This document shows positions 46,521-55,020 of a stretch of DNA of 64,000 nucleotides, piece by piece. Both the position numbers and the translations under genes were made by a program. The stretch is from an uncultured Nostocoides sp. Its GTDB lineage: Bacteria > Actinomycetota > Actinomycetes > Actinomycetales > Dermatophilaceae. Each line of letters opens with the position of its first letter. Within the stretch, counting starts at the first letter, position 1. The notes beneath the pieces were generated by a model. That model made no database searches. It was not told the origin of the DNA and saw only the letters and a program-made list of their open reading frames with translations. The stretch is taken from contig CALLZC010000059.1 of NCBI GenBank assembly GCA_937858995.1, positions 1 through 64,000 on the forward strand, in the 5' to 3' direction.

Positions 46521-46597
46521 AGTCAAGGGCGGCGTTAGTCAAGGGCGGCGTTAGTCAAGGGCGGCGTTAGTCAAGGGCGGCGTTAGTCACGGGGGCG
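46518..46597 (-). repeat. 16-bp tandem repeat at the menF 3' end
   Basis: Four perfect copies of gttagtcaagggcggc start at 46518, 46534, 46550 and 46566, and a fifth decayed copy starts at 46582. Read on the minus strand each unit carries TGACTAAC. The fourth and fifth units encode the last residues and stop codon of menF, so the array duplicates the end of the gene into the intergenic space and runs directly into the A module. Confidence 0.93.
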
Positions 46598-47877
46598 AGC
46601 GCGGTGAGGGCGTCGCGCATCGGCAGGAACTTGGCGTCCGACTCGGCGACCTCGTCATTCGGGTCCGAGCCGGCGACGATGCCGCAGCCGGCAAACAGGG
46701 TCATCATCCGGGGATCCGCCTGATCGAGTTGCCCGGACCGCAGCGCCAAGCCCCACTCGCCATCGCCGAGCGCGTCCATCCAGCCCACCGGGCCGGCATA
46801 ACGACCACGGTCCAAGCCCTCCAACTCGGTGATCAGGGCATCGGCGACCGCGGTGGGGGTGCCGCAGACCGCGGCGCTCGGGTGGAGGGAGGCCGCCAGT
46901 TCCAGCGAGGTCGACCGGTCGTCGACCGCGCCCGCCACATCCGTGGCCAGGTGCATGACATTGGGCAGGTGCAAGACGAAGGGCGACTCGGGGACATTCA
47001 TCGAGCCGCAATGCCGACCCAGAGCATCCGCGACGCTGCGCACCGCATACTCATGCTCTTCGAGATCCTTGGACGAGCGCGCCAGCGAGGCCGCGAGCGC
47101 GAGGTCGTGCTCATCGTCACGGGTGCGCCGGATGGTCCCGGCCAGGACCCGTGAGGTGGCCAGGCCCCGATCGAGGCGCACGAGCATCTCCGGCGTGGCA
47201 CCGACCAACCCGTCGACGGCGAATACCCACGTGTTGTCATAGCGCTCCGCCAACCGCCGCAGCAGCCACTGCGTCTGGATGGGCTCGTGGGCGCGCGCGA
47301 CCAGGGCGCGGGCCAGCACCACCTTGTCGAGCACGCCGCGGGTGATCCGGCGCACCGCCTCGGCCACCGCCATCTCCCACTCGGCGGCCGTCTTCGGCCC
47401 GTCCGCGAAGGCGATCTCACCCGGGGCGCCGGGCTCCGCCGTCGGCGCAAGGGTCTCGGTATGCGGTAGCGCCTCCCCCACCGCGACCGTCGTGAGCCAC
47501 GCCTGGTCCCCGCGGCGACCCACCACGACCGAGGGCACCACGAGCCGGGAGCGCTGGGGCGAGCCCGCGGCATACGTCATGGCGCCGAAGGCCAGCGGAC
47601 CGGTGCCCGGTCGCTGCACGTCGTCGCGCACGACGGCCGCCGCGCACATGGCCCGCCACCAGGTGGCCGCCTGCGTGAAGCGGTCCGCGCCCGCGGTGGT
47701 GAACTCCGCAGCCGTGCCCCACCCGACAATCCCTTCGCCACGGCGCACCCAGGAGCACACGGCCGCCGCCGGGACTGCCGCGGGGATGAGCGCCAAGAGG
47801 TCGTCCGCGACGCCCGAGGGCAGTGCCTGCGTCCGGGCAACGAGGCGTTGCGTGTCGGCGGTGGGGAGCGTGGACAT
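46567..47877 (-). CDS. menF: Isochorismate synthase
   Basis: Converts chorismate to isochorismate, the first committed step of menaquinone synthesis. The 436 residues show the chorismate-binding fold: VLARALVARAHEP, then FAVDGLVGATPEMLVRLDRG, SRVLAGTIRRTRD, the catalytic-region HLPNVMHLATDVAGAV, and SLHPSAAVCGTPTAVA. The ATG at 47877 (MSTLPTADTQ) is preferred over an upstream ATG that only adds an unlikely 20-residue leader. Its stop codon lies in a 16-bp tandem array. A salicylate/siderophore isochorismate synthase is the alternative, but the men context argues against it. Confidence 0.92.
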   Translation of the reverse strand: MSTLPTADTQRLVARTQALPSGVADDLLALIPAAVPAAAVCSWVRRGEGIVGWGTAAEFTTAGADRFTQAATWWRAMCAAAVVRDDVQRPGTGPLAFGAMTYAAGSPQRSRLVVPSVVVGRRGDQAWLTTVAVGEALPHTETLAPTAEPGAPGEIAFADGPKTAAEWEMAVAEAVRRITRGVLDKVVLARALVARAHEPIQTQWLLRRLAERYDNTWVFAVDGLVGATPEMLVRLDRGLATSRVLAGTIRRTRDDEHDLALAASLARSSKDLEEHEYAVRSVADALGRHCGSMNVPESPFVLHLPNVMHLATDVAGAVDDRSTSLELAASLHPSAAVCGTPTAVADALITELEGLDRGRYAGPVGWMDALGDGEWGLALRSGQLDQADPRMMTLFAGCGIVAGSDPNDEVAESDAKFLPMRDALTALAPVTNAALD

Positions 47878-47991
47878 CGCGGGGAAGCCTACGACCTCGC
47901 CGCCCCGGGCCCCTAGCGCGCCCGGCGAGAGATTCATCGCGTCGCGGGCCCGGCCGACCCACCAGCGCCGATCCGGAGGAGCGCAGATCCC

Positions 47992-48363
47992 TCAGGACGG
48001 GGCGGGGGTCCAGTCCCGGAAGACGACACACACCGTGGTGGCGTCGAGGACGGCGAACTCCCGGGCGCCATACTCCCGGCGGATGATCCCGCCACCGGGC
48101 GGATAGGTCGGGTGCAGCAAATCCGGGCGCCGCGCCTTGATGTCGGCGTACCACGCGTCGATGGCGTCGGTCTCCAACCCGAACTCGGGCCGATCCGGGC
48201 CCTGGTCGTCCGTATGCCCGATGTAAACCTTCACACCACCGCGATCCAGGACCAGGAAGTCGTCGCTCTCGTGGATCACGTGGAAGCCCAGTCCACCCTC
48301 GAAGAGGTCACGCCCAATGGCGATGTCCTCGTAGCGGATCGTGGGGATCAAGGGTCCGAACAT
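47992..48363 (-). CDS. VOC (glyoxalase/bleomycin-resistance) family protein
   Basis: 123-residue single VOC domain. FGPLIPTIRYEDIAIGRDLFEGGLGFHVIHE is the first beta-alpha-beta-beta-beta motif in pieces, and the second module ends in GREFAVLD-like strands with a terminal Asp/Phe-Arg. VOC proteins bind metal and act on small molecules or confer resistance to bleomycin-like drugs; the substrate here is unknown. The ATG at 48363 is the start; the longer open frame upstream overlaps menG in antisense and is not real. It is divergent from menG with an 82-bp gap. Confidence 0.8.
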   Translation of the reverse strand: MFGPLIPTIRYEDIAIGRDLFEGGLGFHVIHESDDFLVLDRGGVKVYIGHTDDQGPDRPEFGLETDAIDAWYADIKARRPDLLHPTYPPGGGIIRREYGAREFAVLDATTVCVVFRDWTPAPS

Positions 48364-48445
48364 GTGGTGACTCCTCGGGCGGCGCCGGTCCTGACGGATC
48401 ACCCTATACGCAATCGCCACCGGACCCATGGGGGATGATTGGCGC

Positions 48446-49138
48446 ATGAGTCGCGCGAGCCTGGAGAAGGAGCCGAGCGAGGTCGCGGCAATGTTCGACG
48501 ACGTTGCCGCCAAGTACGACCGCACCAACGACGTCCTCAGCCTCGGCCAGGACCGGCGCTGGCGCAAGCAGGTCGTGGCGGCCGTGGCCGCGCAGGCCGG
48601 CGAGCGGGTCCTCGATATCGCCGCGGGCACGGGGACCAGTTCCGAGCCGTATGCCGCCGCAGGCGTCCACGTCGTCCCCGCGGACTTCTCCCTCGGGATG
48701 CTCCAGGTCGGCAAGCGGCGCCGTCCGGACCTGGTCTTCACCGCGGCCGACGCGCTGCACCTGCCTTTTGCTGATGGGTCCTTCGATGCGGTGACCATGT
48801 CCTTCGGGCTGCGCAATGTCGCCGACCCGGCGCAGGCCCTGCGTGAGTTTGCGCGGGTGACCCGGGCGGGTGGGCGCTTCGTGCTGTGCGAATTCTCCGC
48901 GCCGACGAATGCCGCCTTCCGCACCGTCTACAACGAGTACCTCATGCGCTCGCTGCCGGCCGTGGCGCGACGCGTCTCCTCCAACCCGGACTCCTATGTC
49001 TACCTCGCGGAGTCCATCCGGGCCTGGCCGGCACAACGCGAGATGGCACAGGTGATCGCCGATGCCGGGTGGTCGGCGGTGCGCTGGCGCAATCTCTCGG
49101 GCGGGATCGTCGCCCTGCACCACGCCGTCAATCCCTAA
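48446..49138 (+). CDS. menG: Demethylmenaquinone methyltransferase
   Basis: SAM-dependent methyltransferase (MenG/UbiE) that makes menaquinone from demethylmenaquinone, 230 residues. The N-terminus [21 protein letters not shown] and the region [17 protein letters not shown] are diagnostic. The SAM loop is [12 protein letters not shown], and [19 protein letters not shown] and [13 protein letters not shown] are the two UbiE signatures. ATG 48446 matches the family start better than ATG 48428. It converges with menD, six bases apart. Confidence 0.96.
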   Translation: MSRASLEKEPSEVAAMFDDVAAKYDRTNDVLSLGQDRRWRKQVVAAVAAQAGERVLDIAAGTGTSSEPYAAAGVHVVPADFSLGMLQVGKRRRPDLVFTAADALHLPFADGSFDAVTMSFGLRNVADPAQALREFARVTRAGGRFVLCEFSAPTNAAFRTVYNEYLMRSLPAVARRVSSNPDSYVYLAESIRAWPAQREMAQVIADAGWSAVRWRNLSGGIVALHHAVNP

Positions 49139-49144
49139 GGCGGC

Positions 49145-51052
49145 TCACGCAGGGCGCAGCGCTGCCGCAGCGACCGCGCGCAGCTGAGCGTGCGCGGCGG
49201 CGTGGGTGGCCCGCTCGAGCGGTACCTCCACCACGCGCAGTCCGTGGGGTGGGTCGGCGAGCGCCCGCGCGAGCTCCGCGTCGGAGTGCGCCACCTCGTG
49301 CCGTATGCCGTGCGCCCGCGCCAGCGCACCCAGGTCCGTCATGGTCGGGGTCGCGAAGAGGCGCTCGTAGGGCTCGGCCAGCGCCGGGCGACCCGGTTCG
49401 AGCAGGCCGAAGATGCCACCCCCACGGTCGTTGCCGACCACGATGGTCAGGTCCGGGCGCGGCTCGCCCGGCCCGATGAGCAGACCTCCGGAGTCGTGGA
49501 GGAAGGTGAGGTCGCCCAGTAGGGCGTATGCCGGCCGACCCGGTTCCGCGAGCGCGATGCCGATCGCCGTGGCGAGGCAGCCGTCGATCCCGGCGAGGCC
49601 GCGCGAGGCGACGATGGTTCGCCCCGGGGGCACCCGGCATACGCCGATGTCGATGTCCCGCACCGGGTTCGAGGGACCGGTGAACAGGATCGCGGTGGGT
49701 GGCAGCGACGCGATCAGGGTCTGCGCCAGCGCCAGCCCGGACGGCCACGCACTGGGCTCGGCCCGCACCGCCGCGGCGACCCGCTCACCCGCCGCCCACC
49801 ACGTGCCCGCCCACGACGCGCGGCTCGGTGGCGAGCCCACGCGGCCGGGTTCTGTGCCGTCGGGGTCCGCGCGGTCGGGGTCCGCGCGGTCGGGGTCCGC
49901 GCCGTTGGGGTCCGCGCGGTCGGGGTCAGCGCGGTCGGGGTCAGCCGCCAGGGTGGCCCGCAGGTCCGCGACCTGCGTGACCACCCCCTGTGGGTCGGCG
50001 GGAGTCGCCGTGTCGGTCAGCGCCGCAACCAAGAGTCCGGGCCGCCGCAGCAGGGCGCTGACCGGGCGGGACAGCGTCGGGCGGCCGATAACGACCACCC
50101 GGTCGGGCGGATTCGCATCCAGGAATGCCGGATCGGTGAGCAGGAGCGGACCATGGGGCAGCACGCCGGCGTCGTCCTGATGCGCACCGAACGGCTCCGC
50201 GATGACGGGGTAGCCCCGGCGAGCCGCCCACGCCAGCGCGGCCGGGCGGTCCCGGCCGTCGACCAGGTCGCCCAGGACGACGAGGGTCCGCTCGCTCGCC
50301 TGCGCCGCGCGTCGCGCGTGTTCCGCCTGCCCGAGAACGGCCGGGGTCGCTACGCCCACCGTCGGCCACTCGGCCAGCGTGTCATCGCGCTCCCCCTCGG
50401 GCGCAGGCTCCCCCTCCCGCTCCCCCTCGGGCGAACGCTCCCGCTCCTGTTCACGCTCCCGCTCGGCCGGTGGCCACTGGCTCGGGACCAGCGGTTCGGC
50501 GAGGCAGATGTTCAGGTGCACCGGACCGGGGTCGCGCACGGCGGTCGCCGCGCCCGCAGCGCAGTGGCCGACAGCGGCCGCATAGGCAGCGCGCACCACG
50601 GCGTCTGGATCGTCACCGGGATCGGCGTCCTGGTCCAGGTCCGCGGCGAATCGCACGGCGTGCGGGAAGATGCCCGGCTGGATCGTGGTCTGGTTGGCAC
50701 CCGAACCCCGCAGGGCCGCGGGGCGATCGGCCGATGCCACGATCATCGGCACCTTGCCGTGATGGGCCTCGAGTACCGCCGGATGGAGGTTCGCTACCGC
50801 GGTGCCCGAGGTGGTCACCAGCAGCGCCGGGATCCGGCTGGTCTTGGCCAACCCCAGGGCGAGAAAGCCGGCCGAGCGCTCATCGACGCGCACATGCAGC
50901 CGGACCAGGCCGGCCTGCTCGGCCGCATACGCGGCATACGCCAGCGGCGCGGAGCGTGAGCCCGGGCAGACGACGATCTCGCGGACGCCCGCAGCGATCG
51001 CGTGGGCGATCAGGTCGCGGGCCAGATCCAGGGCAGACACGCCCCCGATCAT
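49145..51052 (-). CDS. menD: MenD (SEPHCHC synthase) with two low-complexity insertions
   Basis: Thiamine-diphosphate enzyme joining isochorismate and 2-oxoglutarate. VCPGSRSAPLAYA, RVDERSAGFLALGLAKTS with the TPP-activating Glu, and the TPP-binding GDLTFLHDSGGLL ending in NDRGGGIF are all intact. The family is about 550 residues, and this protein has 635 because of two insertions. One is an Arg/Glu-rich stretch at about 197-225 (EREREQERERSPEGERE), and the other is an Asp-Pro-Asp-Arg-Ala array at about 368-398. Both sit between structural domains, so the enzyme should remain active. ATG 51052 is used; GTG 51040 is possible. Confidence 0.94.
   Translation of the reverse strand: MIGGVSALDLARDLIAHAIAAGVREIVVCPGSRSAPLAYAAYAAEQAGLVRLHVRVDERSAGFLALGLAKTSRIPALLVTTSGTAVANLHPAVLEAHHGKVPMIVASADRPAALRGSGANQTTIQPGIFPHAVRFAADLDQDADPGDDPDAVVRAAYAAAVGHCAAGAATAVRDPGPVHLNICLAEPLVPSQWPPAEREREQERERSPEGEREGEPAPEGERDDTLAEWPTVGVATPAVLGQAEHARRAAQASERTLVVLGDLVDGRDRPAALAWAARRGYPVIAEPFGAHQDDAGVLPHGPLLLTDPAFLDANPPDRVVVIGRPTLSRPVSALLRRPGLLVAALTDTATPADPQGVVTQVADLRATLAADPDRADPDRADPNGADPDRADPDRADPDGTEPGRVGSPPSRASWAGTWWAAGERVAAAVRAEPSAWPSGLALAQTLIASLPPTAILFTGPSNPVRDIDIGVCRVPPGRTIVASRGLAGIDGCLATAIGIALAEPGRPAYALLGDLTFLHDSGGLLIGPGEPRPDLTIVVGNDRGGGIFGLLEPGRPALAEPYERLFATPTMTDLGALARAHGIRHEVAHSDAELARALADPPHGLRVVEVPLERATHAAAHAQLRAVAAAALRPA
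49860..49949 (-). repeat. 15-bp tandem repeat inside menD
   Basis: Six in-frame 15-bp units (tcggggtccgcgcgg and variants) start at 49860 and repeat every 15 bases. On the minus strand they encode DPDRA, with variants DPNGA and DPDGT. The period preserves the frame, so copy number could vary between strains. Confidence 0.92.
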
Positions 51053-51062
51053 GCCAGCCGGG

Positions 51063-51809
51063 TCAGGTCGCGCTCGCGGGCGGCAGCGTCCCCGACACCG
51101 GGTCTCGGTCCGTGAGGCAGTACACCTGCCCGCCCGGGGCCGCCAGGACGCTCCAGCGCGGGCCCGAAGCACGCTTTTGGGCACCCCATGCCAGCTGCTG
51201 CCGCTCCGCGGACGCGCGGTCCCGGCACGCGAAGTCGGGGTGTCCGGTCACTGGACCCGTGCCGGAGTCCTTGCGCTGCAGCATAATTCGCACGGGCAAG
51301 TGGCTCGGGCGGGGCAGCACCCGGAACTGGGGCAGCGACCCCGCGACGGGCTCGATGCGCAGCAGCGCAGCCCAAAAGGTGCACTCCGCGTCATAGTGCG
51401 GGGCCGGGACATCCAGGCACACCTGGTCGAGCACTACCTCGAGGCCGGCGCGCTCCTGCTGGTGCGCCCCGTTCCACGTGGTCAGGCAGAAGACGAAGCC
51501 GCCGGGTGAGCGCATCACGACGTAGCCGCCCTCGGGGTGCGCCCAGACCAAGGCGGCGCCCAGCGCCCGCGCGGCCTCCGCCGCGAGTGCCGGGTCGTCG
51601 ACATCGAGGTCGAGATGGACCCCACCCCCGCCGGCCACCTCCTGCAGCTTGAGCCAGGGATCGCCAGCGGCCGGCTCCAGCGTGGCAAACTCCGCTCGGG
51701 CGCCGCGCCGGTCGCCAACCCGGCATCCGGTCGCCGCGGCCCAGAACCGCCAGCCCTCCTCGGCCGGGGCCGCAACGTCGAGAAAGATCCACACCCACCG
51801 CACGATCAT
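51063..51809 (-). CDS. Two-domain VOC family protein
   Basis: 248 residues made of two glyoxalase-like VOC modules. The first covers about 1-115 (FLDVAAPAEEGWRFWAAATGCRV, HLDLDVDDPALAAEAARALGA) and the second about 125-240 (VCLDVPAPHYDAECTFWAALL, closing with VYCLTDRDP). Such actinobacterial proteins are of unknown substrate. ATG 51809 begins right at the domain and is preferred to an upstream GTG. It is divergent from the ArsC-like gene and lies ten bases upstream of menD on the same strand. Confidence 0.8.
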   Translation of the reverse strand: MIVRWVWIFLDVAAPAEEGWRFWAAATGCRVGDRRGARAEFATLEPAAGDPWLKLQEVAGGGGVHLDLDVDDPALAAEAARALGAALVWAHPEGGYVVMRSPGGFVFCLTTWNGAHQQERAGLEVVLDQVCLDVPAPHYDAECTFWAALLRIEPVAGSLPQFRVLPRPSHLPVRIMLQRKDSGTGPVTGHPDFACRDRASAERQQLAWGAQKRASGPRWSVLAAPGGQVYCLTDRDPVSGTLPPASAT

Positions 51810-51894
51810 GTCGCCCAGCTTGTCAGCTGGCGCTCGCGGCACGCACCCGCCGCAGGGCTGACACTCGACAGCCGCACGCCATACAGTGGATTGC

Positions 51895-52269
51895 GTGAGC
51901 GAGACCCACTATCTGCACCACCCGCGCTGCGCCACGTCACAGGCCGCGCTCGCCCACGCCCGGGAGCTGGGGGCCGACCTGGACGTTCGCGACATCAGCA
52001 AGGAGCCGTTGGCCGAGGCCGAACTGCGCGACCTCATCGCCATCCTGGAGGACCCGGTCGAGGACCTGGTGCGGCGCGATGCGCACTTCATCGAGCTCGG
52101 TTTGGACATCGAGGACGTCCAGGACGCCGAGGCGGTCATCCGCACCCTGTCGGCGCATCCCCGGTTGCTGCAGCGCCCGATCCTGATCCGCGACGGTCGG
52201 GCCATCATCGGGCGCCCCACGCAGCGGGTCACCTCCTTGTTGCGGGAGCCCGCCGCCGGACCCGCGTGA
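51895..52269 (+). CDS. ArsC/Spx-family thioredoxin-fold protein
   Basis: 124 residues with the ArsC fold. YLHHPRCATSQAALAHARELG places a redox-active Cys at 12 in the C-x-x-S position used by arsenate reductases. FIELGLDI and RPILIRDGRAIIGRP match the later motifs (R-P-I/L and G-R-P). Arsenate reduction is the textbook role, but many actinobacterial members have unknown functions. The GTG at 51895 is used (GTG 51886 is possible). It overlaps menE by GTGA and so is probably translated with it. Confidence 0.8.
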   Translation: MSETHYLHHPRCATSQAALAHARELGADLDVRDISKEPLAEAELRDLIAILEDPVEDLVRRDAHFIELGLDIEDVQDAEAVIRTLSAHPRLLQRPILIRDGRAIIGRPTQRVTSLLREPAAGPA

Positions 52270-53477
52270 TCGAGCTCGTCGACGCCGGCGCCCCACTCGC
52301 GCTCCTGCCTCGGCTGCGCCGGGCCCTCGGCGGTGACGCACCGCTGCACCCGTATGCCGGGACGCGGCCCGTCCTGCCGCCCGCCGACCACGCGAGGCTG
52401 CCCCGTGGACTGGCCCTGGTCATCGGCACCTCCGGCTCGACGGGCGACCCCAAGCTCGCCTTGCACACGGCCGACGGCCTGCGCGCGAGCGCGGCGGCGA
52501 CCGCGCAGAAACTCGGCGGCCATGGGCAATGGCTGCTCGCGCTACCCGCCGCGCATATCGCCGGGGTCCAGGTTCTGGTGCGCTCAGTGCTCGCCGATAC
52601 CGTGCCGGTCGTCGTGGACCGTTCCGGGGGCTTCACGGCCGGGGCGTTCGCCGCCGCCACGGCGGCACTGGGGACCGGGCCGGCATACACCTCCCTGGTC
52701 CCGACGCAGGTGGTCCGGCTGCTGGCAGACCCGGACGGCGCCGCCGCCCTGCGGCGCTTCACCGCGGTGCTGGTCGGCGGATCCGCGCTGCCTCACGGGC
52801 TGCGCGAGCGGGCCACAGCGAACGAGGTCCGGCTCGTGGCCACCTACGGCATGAGCGAAAGCGCCGGCGGGTGCGTGTATGACGGTCGGCCCCTGCCCGG
52901 CCTCTCGCTCGCGCTCGGTGTCGACGCCCGGATTCACCTGGGCGGTCCGTGCGTGGCGCACGGCTACCTCGCTCGCCCCGAAGCGAGCGCGCGAGCATTC
53001 GCCACCAGGGCGCCTCAGCAGTCGGCCCACCGCTGGGACTCCCCGGATCCCCTCCCGCAGGATCCGACCCCGGCCGGGAACGAGCCCGCCGGGAAGCACA
53101 CGTGGTGGTTCACGACCGATGATGTCGGTGAGGTGACACCCGACGGGCGCCTGCATGTCCTCGGTCGTGTCGACGACATCATCAGCACCGGGGGGCTCAA
53201 GGTGCACCCGCGGATCGTCGAGGAAGCGGTGCTCGCGGCCTACCCCGGCCTGACCGCGGCGGTGGCGGTCGGCATACCGGATCCACAATGGGGTCAGCTC
53301 GTCGCCCTCGCCCTCGTGGGCGGCGACCACCTGAACGAGCGCGCCCTACGCGACCAGCTGCGCGGGCGCCTCCCGGCCTACGCGCTGCCGCGGCGGATCC
53401 GGCATACCGATGTCCTGCCCGAGCGTGGGCCGGGCAAGCCCGACCGCCGCGCCATTGCCGAGTGGATGGGACACTAG
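52266..53477 (+). CDS. menE: o-succinylbenzoate-CoA ligase
   Basis: AMP-forming acyl-CoA ligase activating 2-succinylbenzoate for menaquinone ring closure, 403 residues. The P-loop VIGTSGSTGDPKLALHT, the A5 motif YGMSESAGG, the TDDVGEV and GRVDDIISTGGLKVHPR motifs, and the catalytic Lys in GPGKPDRR are present. The long open frame upstream is spurious; GTG 52266 overlaps the ArsC-like stop. menC and menB, its usual pathway neighbours, are not in this window. The length is typical of the short actinobacterial MenE. Confidence 0.93.
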   Translation: MIELVDAGAPLALLPRLRRALGGDAPLHPYAGTRPVLPPADHARLPRGLALVIGTSGSTGDPKLALHTADGLRASAAATAQKLGGHGQWLLALPAAHIAGVQVLVRSVLADTVPVVVDRSGGFTAGAFAAATAALGTGPAYTSLVPTQVVRLLADPDGAAALRRFTAVLVGGSALPHGLRERATANEVRLVATYGMSESAGGCVYDGRPLPGLSLALGVDARIHLGGPCVAHGYLARPEASARAFATRAPQQSAHRWDSPDPLPQDPTPAGNEPAGKHTWWFTTDDVGEVTPDGRLHVLGRVDDIISTGGLKVHPRIVEEAVLAAYPGLTAAVAVGIPDPQWGQLVALALVGGDHLNERALRDQLRGRLPAYALPRRIRHTDVLPERGPGKPDRRAIAEWMGH

Positions 53478-53481
53478 GGGC

Positions 53482-53757
53482 ATGCTGCGATTGCTCCCCG
53501 GGTTAATCGCCCTCGTCCTGGCCATCTATACGCTGGTCGACTGCGTGCAGACGCCCGAGGACCGCGTCCGGGGCTTGCCCAAGGTCGTGTGGGTTTTCGT
53601 GATCCTGCTTTTCCCGTATGCCGGGCCGGCCGGCTGGTGGTTCGCGGGTCGCCCCTCGAGCTTGGGGTTGCCCGGGCGCGAGGGTCCGGGGCGGCCGCGG
53701 CGGCCCAAGGGGCCCCGGGGCCCCGACGATGACCCCGACTTCCTGCGCAACCTGTGA
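53482..53757 (+). CDS. Small membrane protein with PLDc_N-type domain
   Basis: 91 residues. Two hydrophobic segments (PGLIALVLAIYTLVDCV and VVWVFVILLFPYAGPAGWWFAG) make up the PLDc_N module often found alone in actinobacteria next to menaquinone genes. A Pro/Arg/Gly-rich cytoplasmic tail follows. No catalytic role is expected. The ATG at 53482 lies four bases after the menE stop. Confidence 0.8.
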   Translation: MLRLLPGLIALVLAIYTLVDCVQTPEDRVRGLPKVVWVFVILLFPYAGPAGWWFAGRPSSLGLPGREGPGRPRRPKGPRGPDDDPDFLRNL

Positions 53758-53785
53758 CCCGATCGCTGAAGGACTGACCGCTTCC

Positions 53786-54658
53786 ATGGCCACTGCCACC
53801 CAGTGGGTCGCCGGCGCGCGCCCCCGGACCCTGCCCGCCGCCCTCGCGCCCGTCCTCGTGGGGACCGGCGCCGCCGCCGCGATCGATCGGGCCCAGCCGG
53901 GGCTCGCGCTGCTCGCCCTGGTCGTTTCGTTGGCTCTTCAGGTCGGCGTGAACTATGCCAATGACTATTCCGACGGAATCCGGGGAACGGACGAGGTGCG
54001 GGTCGGCCCGGTGCGCCTGGTGGGGCAGCGGCTGGCGCAGCCGCGCCAGGTCAAGCTCATGGCCTTCGCCTGCTTCGCACTCGCCGGCCTTGCCGGGCTG
54101 CTCCTGTGCCTCCTGGCGCAGACCCCGCAACTGCTCTGGGTGGGTGCCCTGGCGATCCTCGCTGCGTGGTTCTACACGGGCGGCAAGCGGCCCTATGGCT
54201 ATCGCGGCCTCGGCGAGGTCTTCGTGTTCGTCTTCTTCGGGCTGGTGGCCACCTTGGGCACCCTGTATACGCAGGCCCACACGCTGACCGTGCTCGGGGC
54301 CCTGGGCGCCTATGGTGTCGGCGCGCTCGCGACGGCCCTGATGGTGACCAACAACCTGCGCGACCTGCCCAGTGATCAGGTCAGCGGCAAACGCACCCTC
54401 GCGGTGAAGTGGGGGGATCGCAAGACCCGCTCGTTCTATGTGCTGCTCGTGCTCTCGGCGCTCTTCACCGCTCTCCTGTTCGCCGTCGACGCCCCGTGGT
54501 CGCTGCTCGCCCTGCTGGCCGCTCCGGTGGGCCTGCAACAGGTGACCCGGGTGGCGCGCGGCGCCGCGGGGCGCGACCTGCTGCCGGTCCTCGCTGGCAC
54601 GGGTCTGACCCAATTGCTGTATGCGGTGCTGCTCAGCGCCGGGTTGATGCTGGCCTAG
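53786..54658 (+). CDS. menA: 1,4-dihydroxy-2-naphthoate polyprenyltransferase
   Basis: UbiA-family membrane prenyltransferase that attaches the polyprenyl chain to DHNA, 290 residues with eight or nine helices. NYANDYSDGIRGTDE is the first aspartate-rich motif, VTNNLRDLPSDQVSGKRTLAVKWG the second. The open frame upstream overlaps the previous gene; ATG 53786 is the family start. It converges with the DUF4229 gene across a degenerate 16-bp repeat. Confidence 0.95.
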   Translation: MATATQWVAGARPRTLPAALAPVLVGTGAAAAIDRAQPGLALLALVVSLALQVGVNYANDYSDGIRGTDEVRVGPVRLVGQRLAQPRQVKLMAFACFALAGLAGLLLCLLAQTPQLLWVGALAILAAWFYTGGKRPYGYRGLGEVFVFVFFGLVATLGTLYTQAHTLTVLGALGAYGVGALATALMVTNNLRDLPSDQVSGKRTLAVKWGDRKTRSFYVLLVLSALFTALLFAVDAPWSLLALLAAPVGLQQVTRVARGAAGRDLLPVLAGTGLTQLLYAVLLSAGLMLA

Positions 54659-54671
54659 TTCCCCGCAGGTC

Positions 54672-54745
54672 CTCAGCCGAACCTCGGTCCTAGCGGAACG
54701 CGGGCTCAGCGGAACTCGGGCTCAGCGGAACTCGGGCTCAGCGGG
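54672..54745 (-). repeat. Degenerate 16-bp tandem repeat over the DUF4229 stop
   Basis: About four and a half units of gctcagcggaactcgg lie end to end: 54672, 54688, 54704, 54720 and a partial at 54736. The units at 54704 and 54720 are identical. On the minus strand the unit carries the stop codon TGA of the DUF4229 gene, so the gene's end has been copied into the gap toward menA, as seen at menF. Confidence 0.85.
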
Positions 54746-55018
54746 GCTGGCCCCTGCGTCCTGGCCCGACACGGCGTCTTCGATTGCCTCGTCGGAGTCG
54801 GAGCGCCGACCCGCGATCCGCGACTCCACGCGACCGCTCAACCGCTCGACCGTGTCTTGCCGCAGCGGCCGCAGGGCGAAGAACGAGATCACCATCGACA
54901 GCGTCGCCGCCCCGATGACCAGCCACGGGCGCTCGGCCTCGGAACGCAAGCCGAGCAACCACAGCAGGCTGAGGGTGCCGAAGAAGATCAGGAAGCGCAG
55001 CAGCGTGTATCGCACCAT
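54722..55018 (-). CDS. DUF4229 membrane protein
   Basis: 98 residues. Two helices (RFLIFFGTLSLLWLLGL and PWLVIGAATLSMVISFFALRPL) are followed by a charged tail, the layout of DUF4229, an actinobacterial family of unknown function that commonly accompanies menA and cytochrome c maturation genes. The ATG at 55018 comes two bases after the ccsB stop. Its last codons lie in a 16-bp tandem repeat. Confidence 0.85.
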   Translation of the reverse strand: MVRYTLLRFLIFFGTLSLLWLLGLRSEAERPWLVIGAATLSMVISFFALRPLRQDTVERLSGRVESRIAGRRSDSDEAIEDAVSGQDAGASPAEPEFR

Positions 55019-55020
55019 GG

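Noticed and set aside
49860..49949. CRISPR-like array
   Set aside because: The 15-bp units are contiguous with no spacers and encode a DPDRA repeat in frame; the 16-bp and 18-bp arrays at 46518 and 7961 fail for the same reason.
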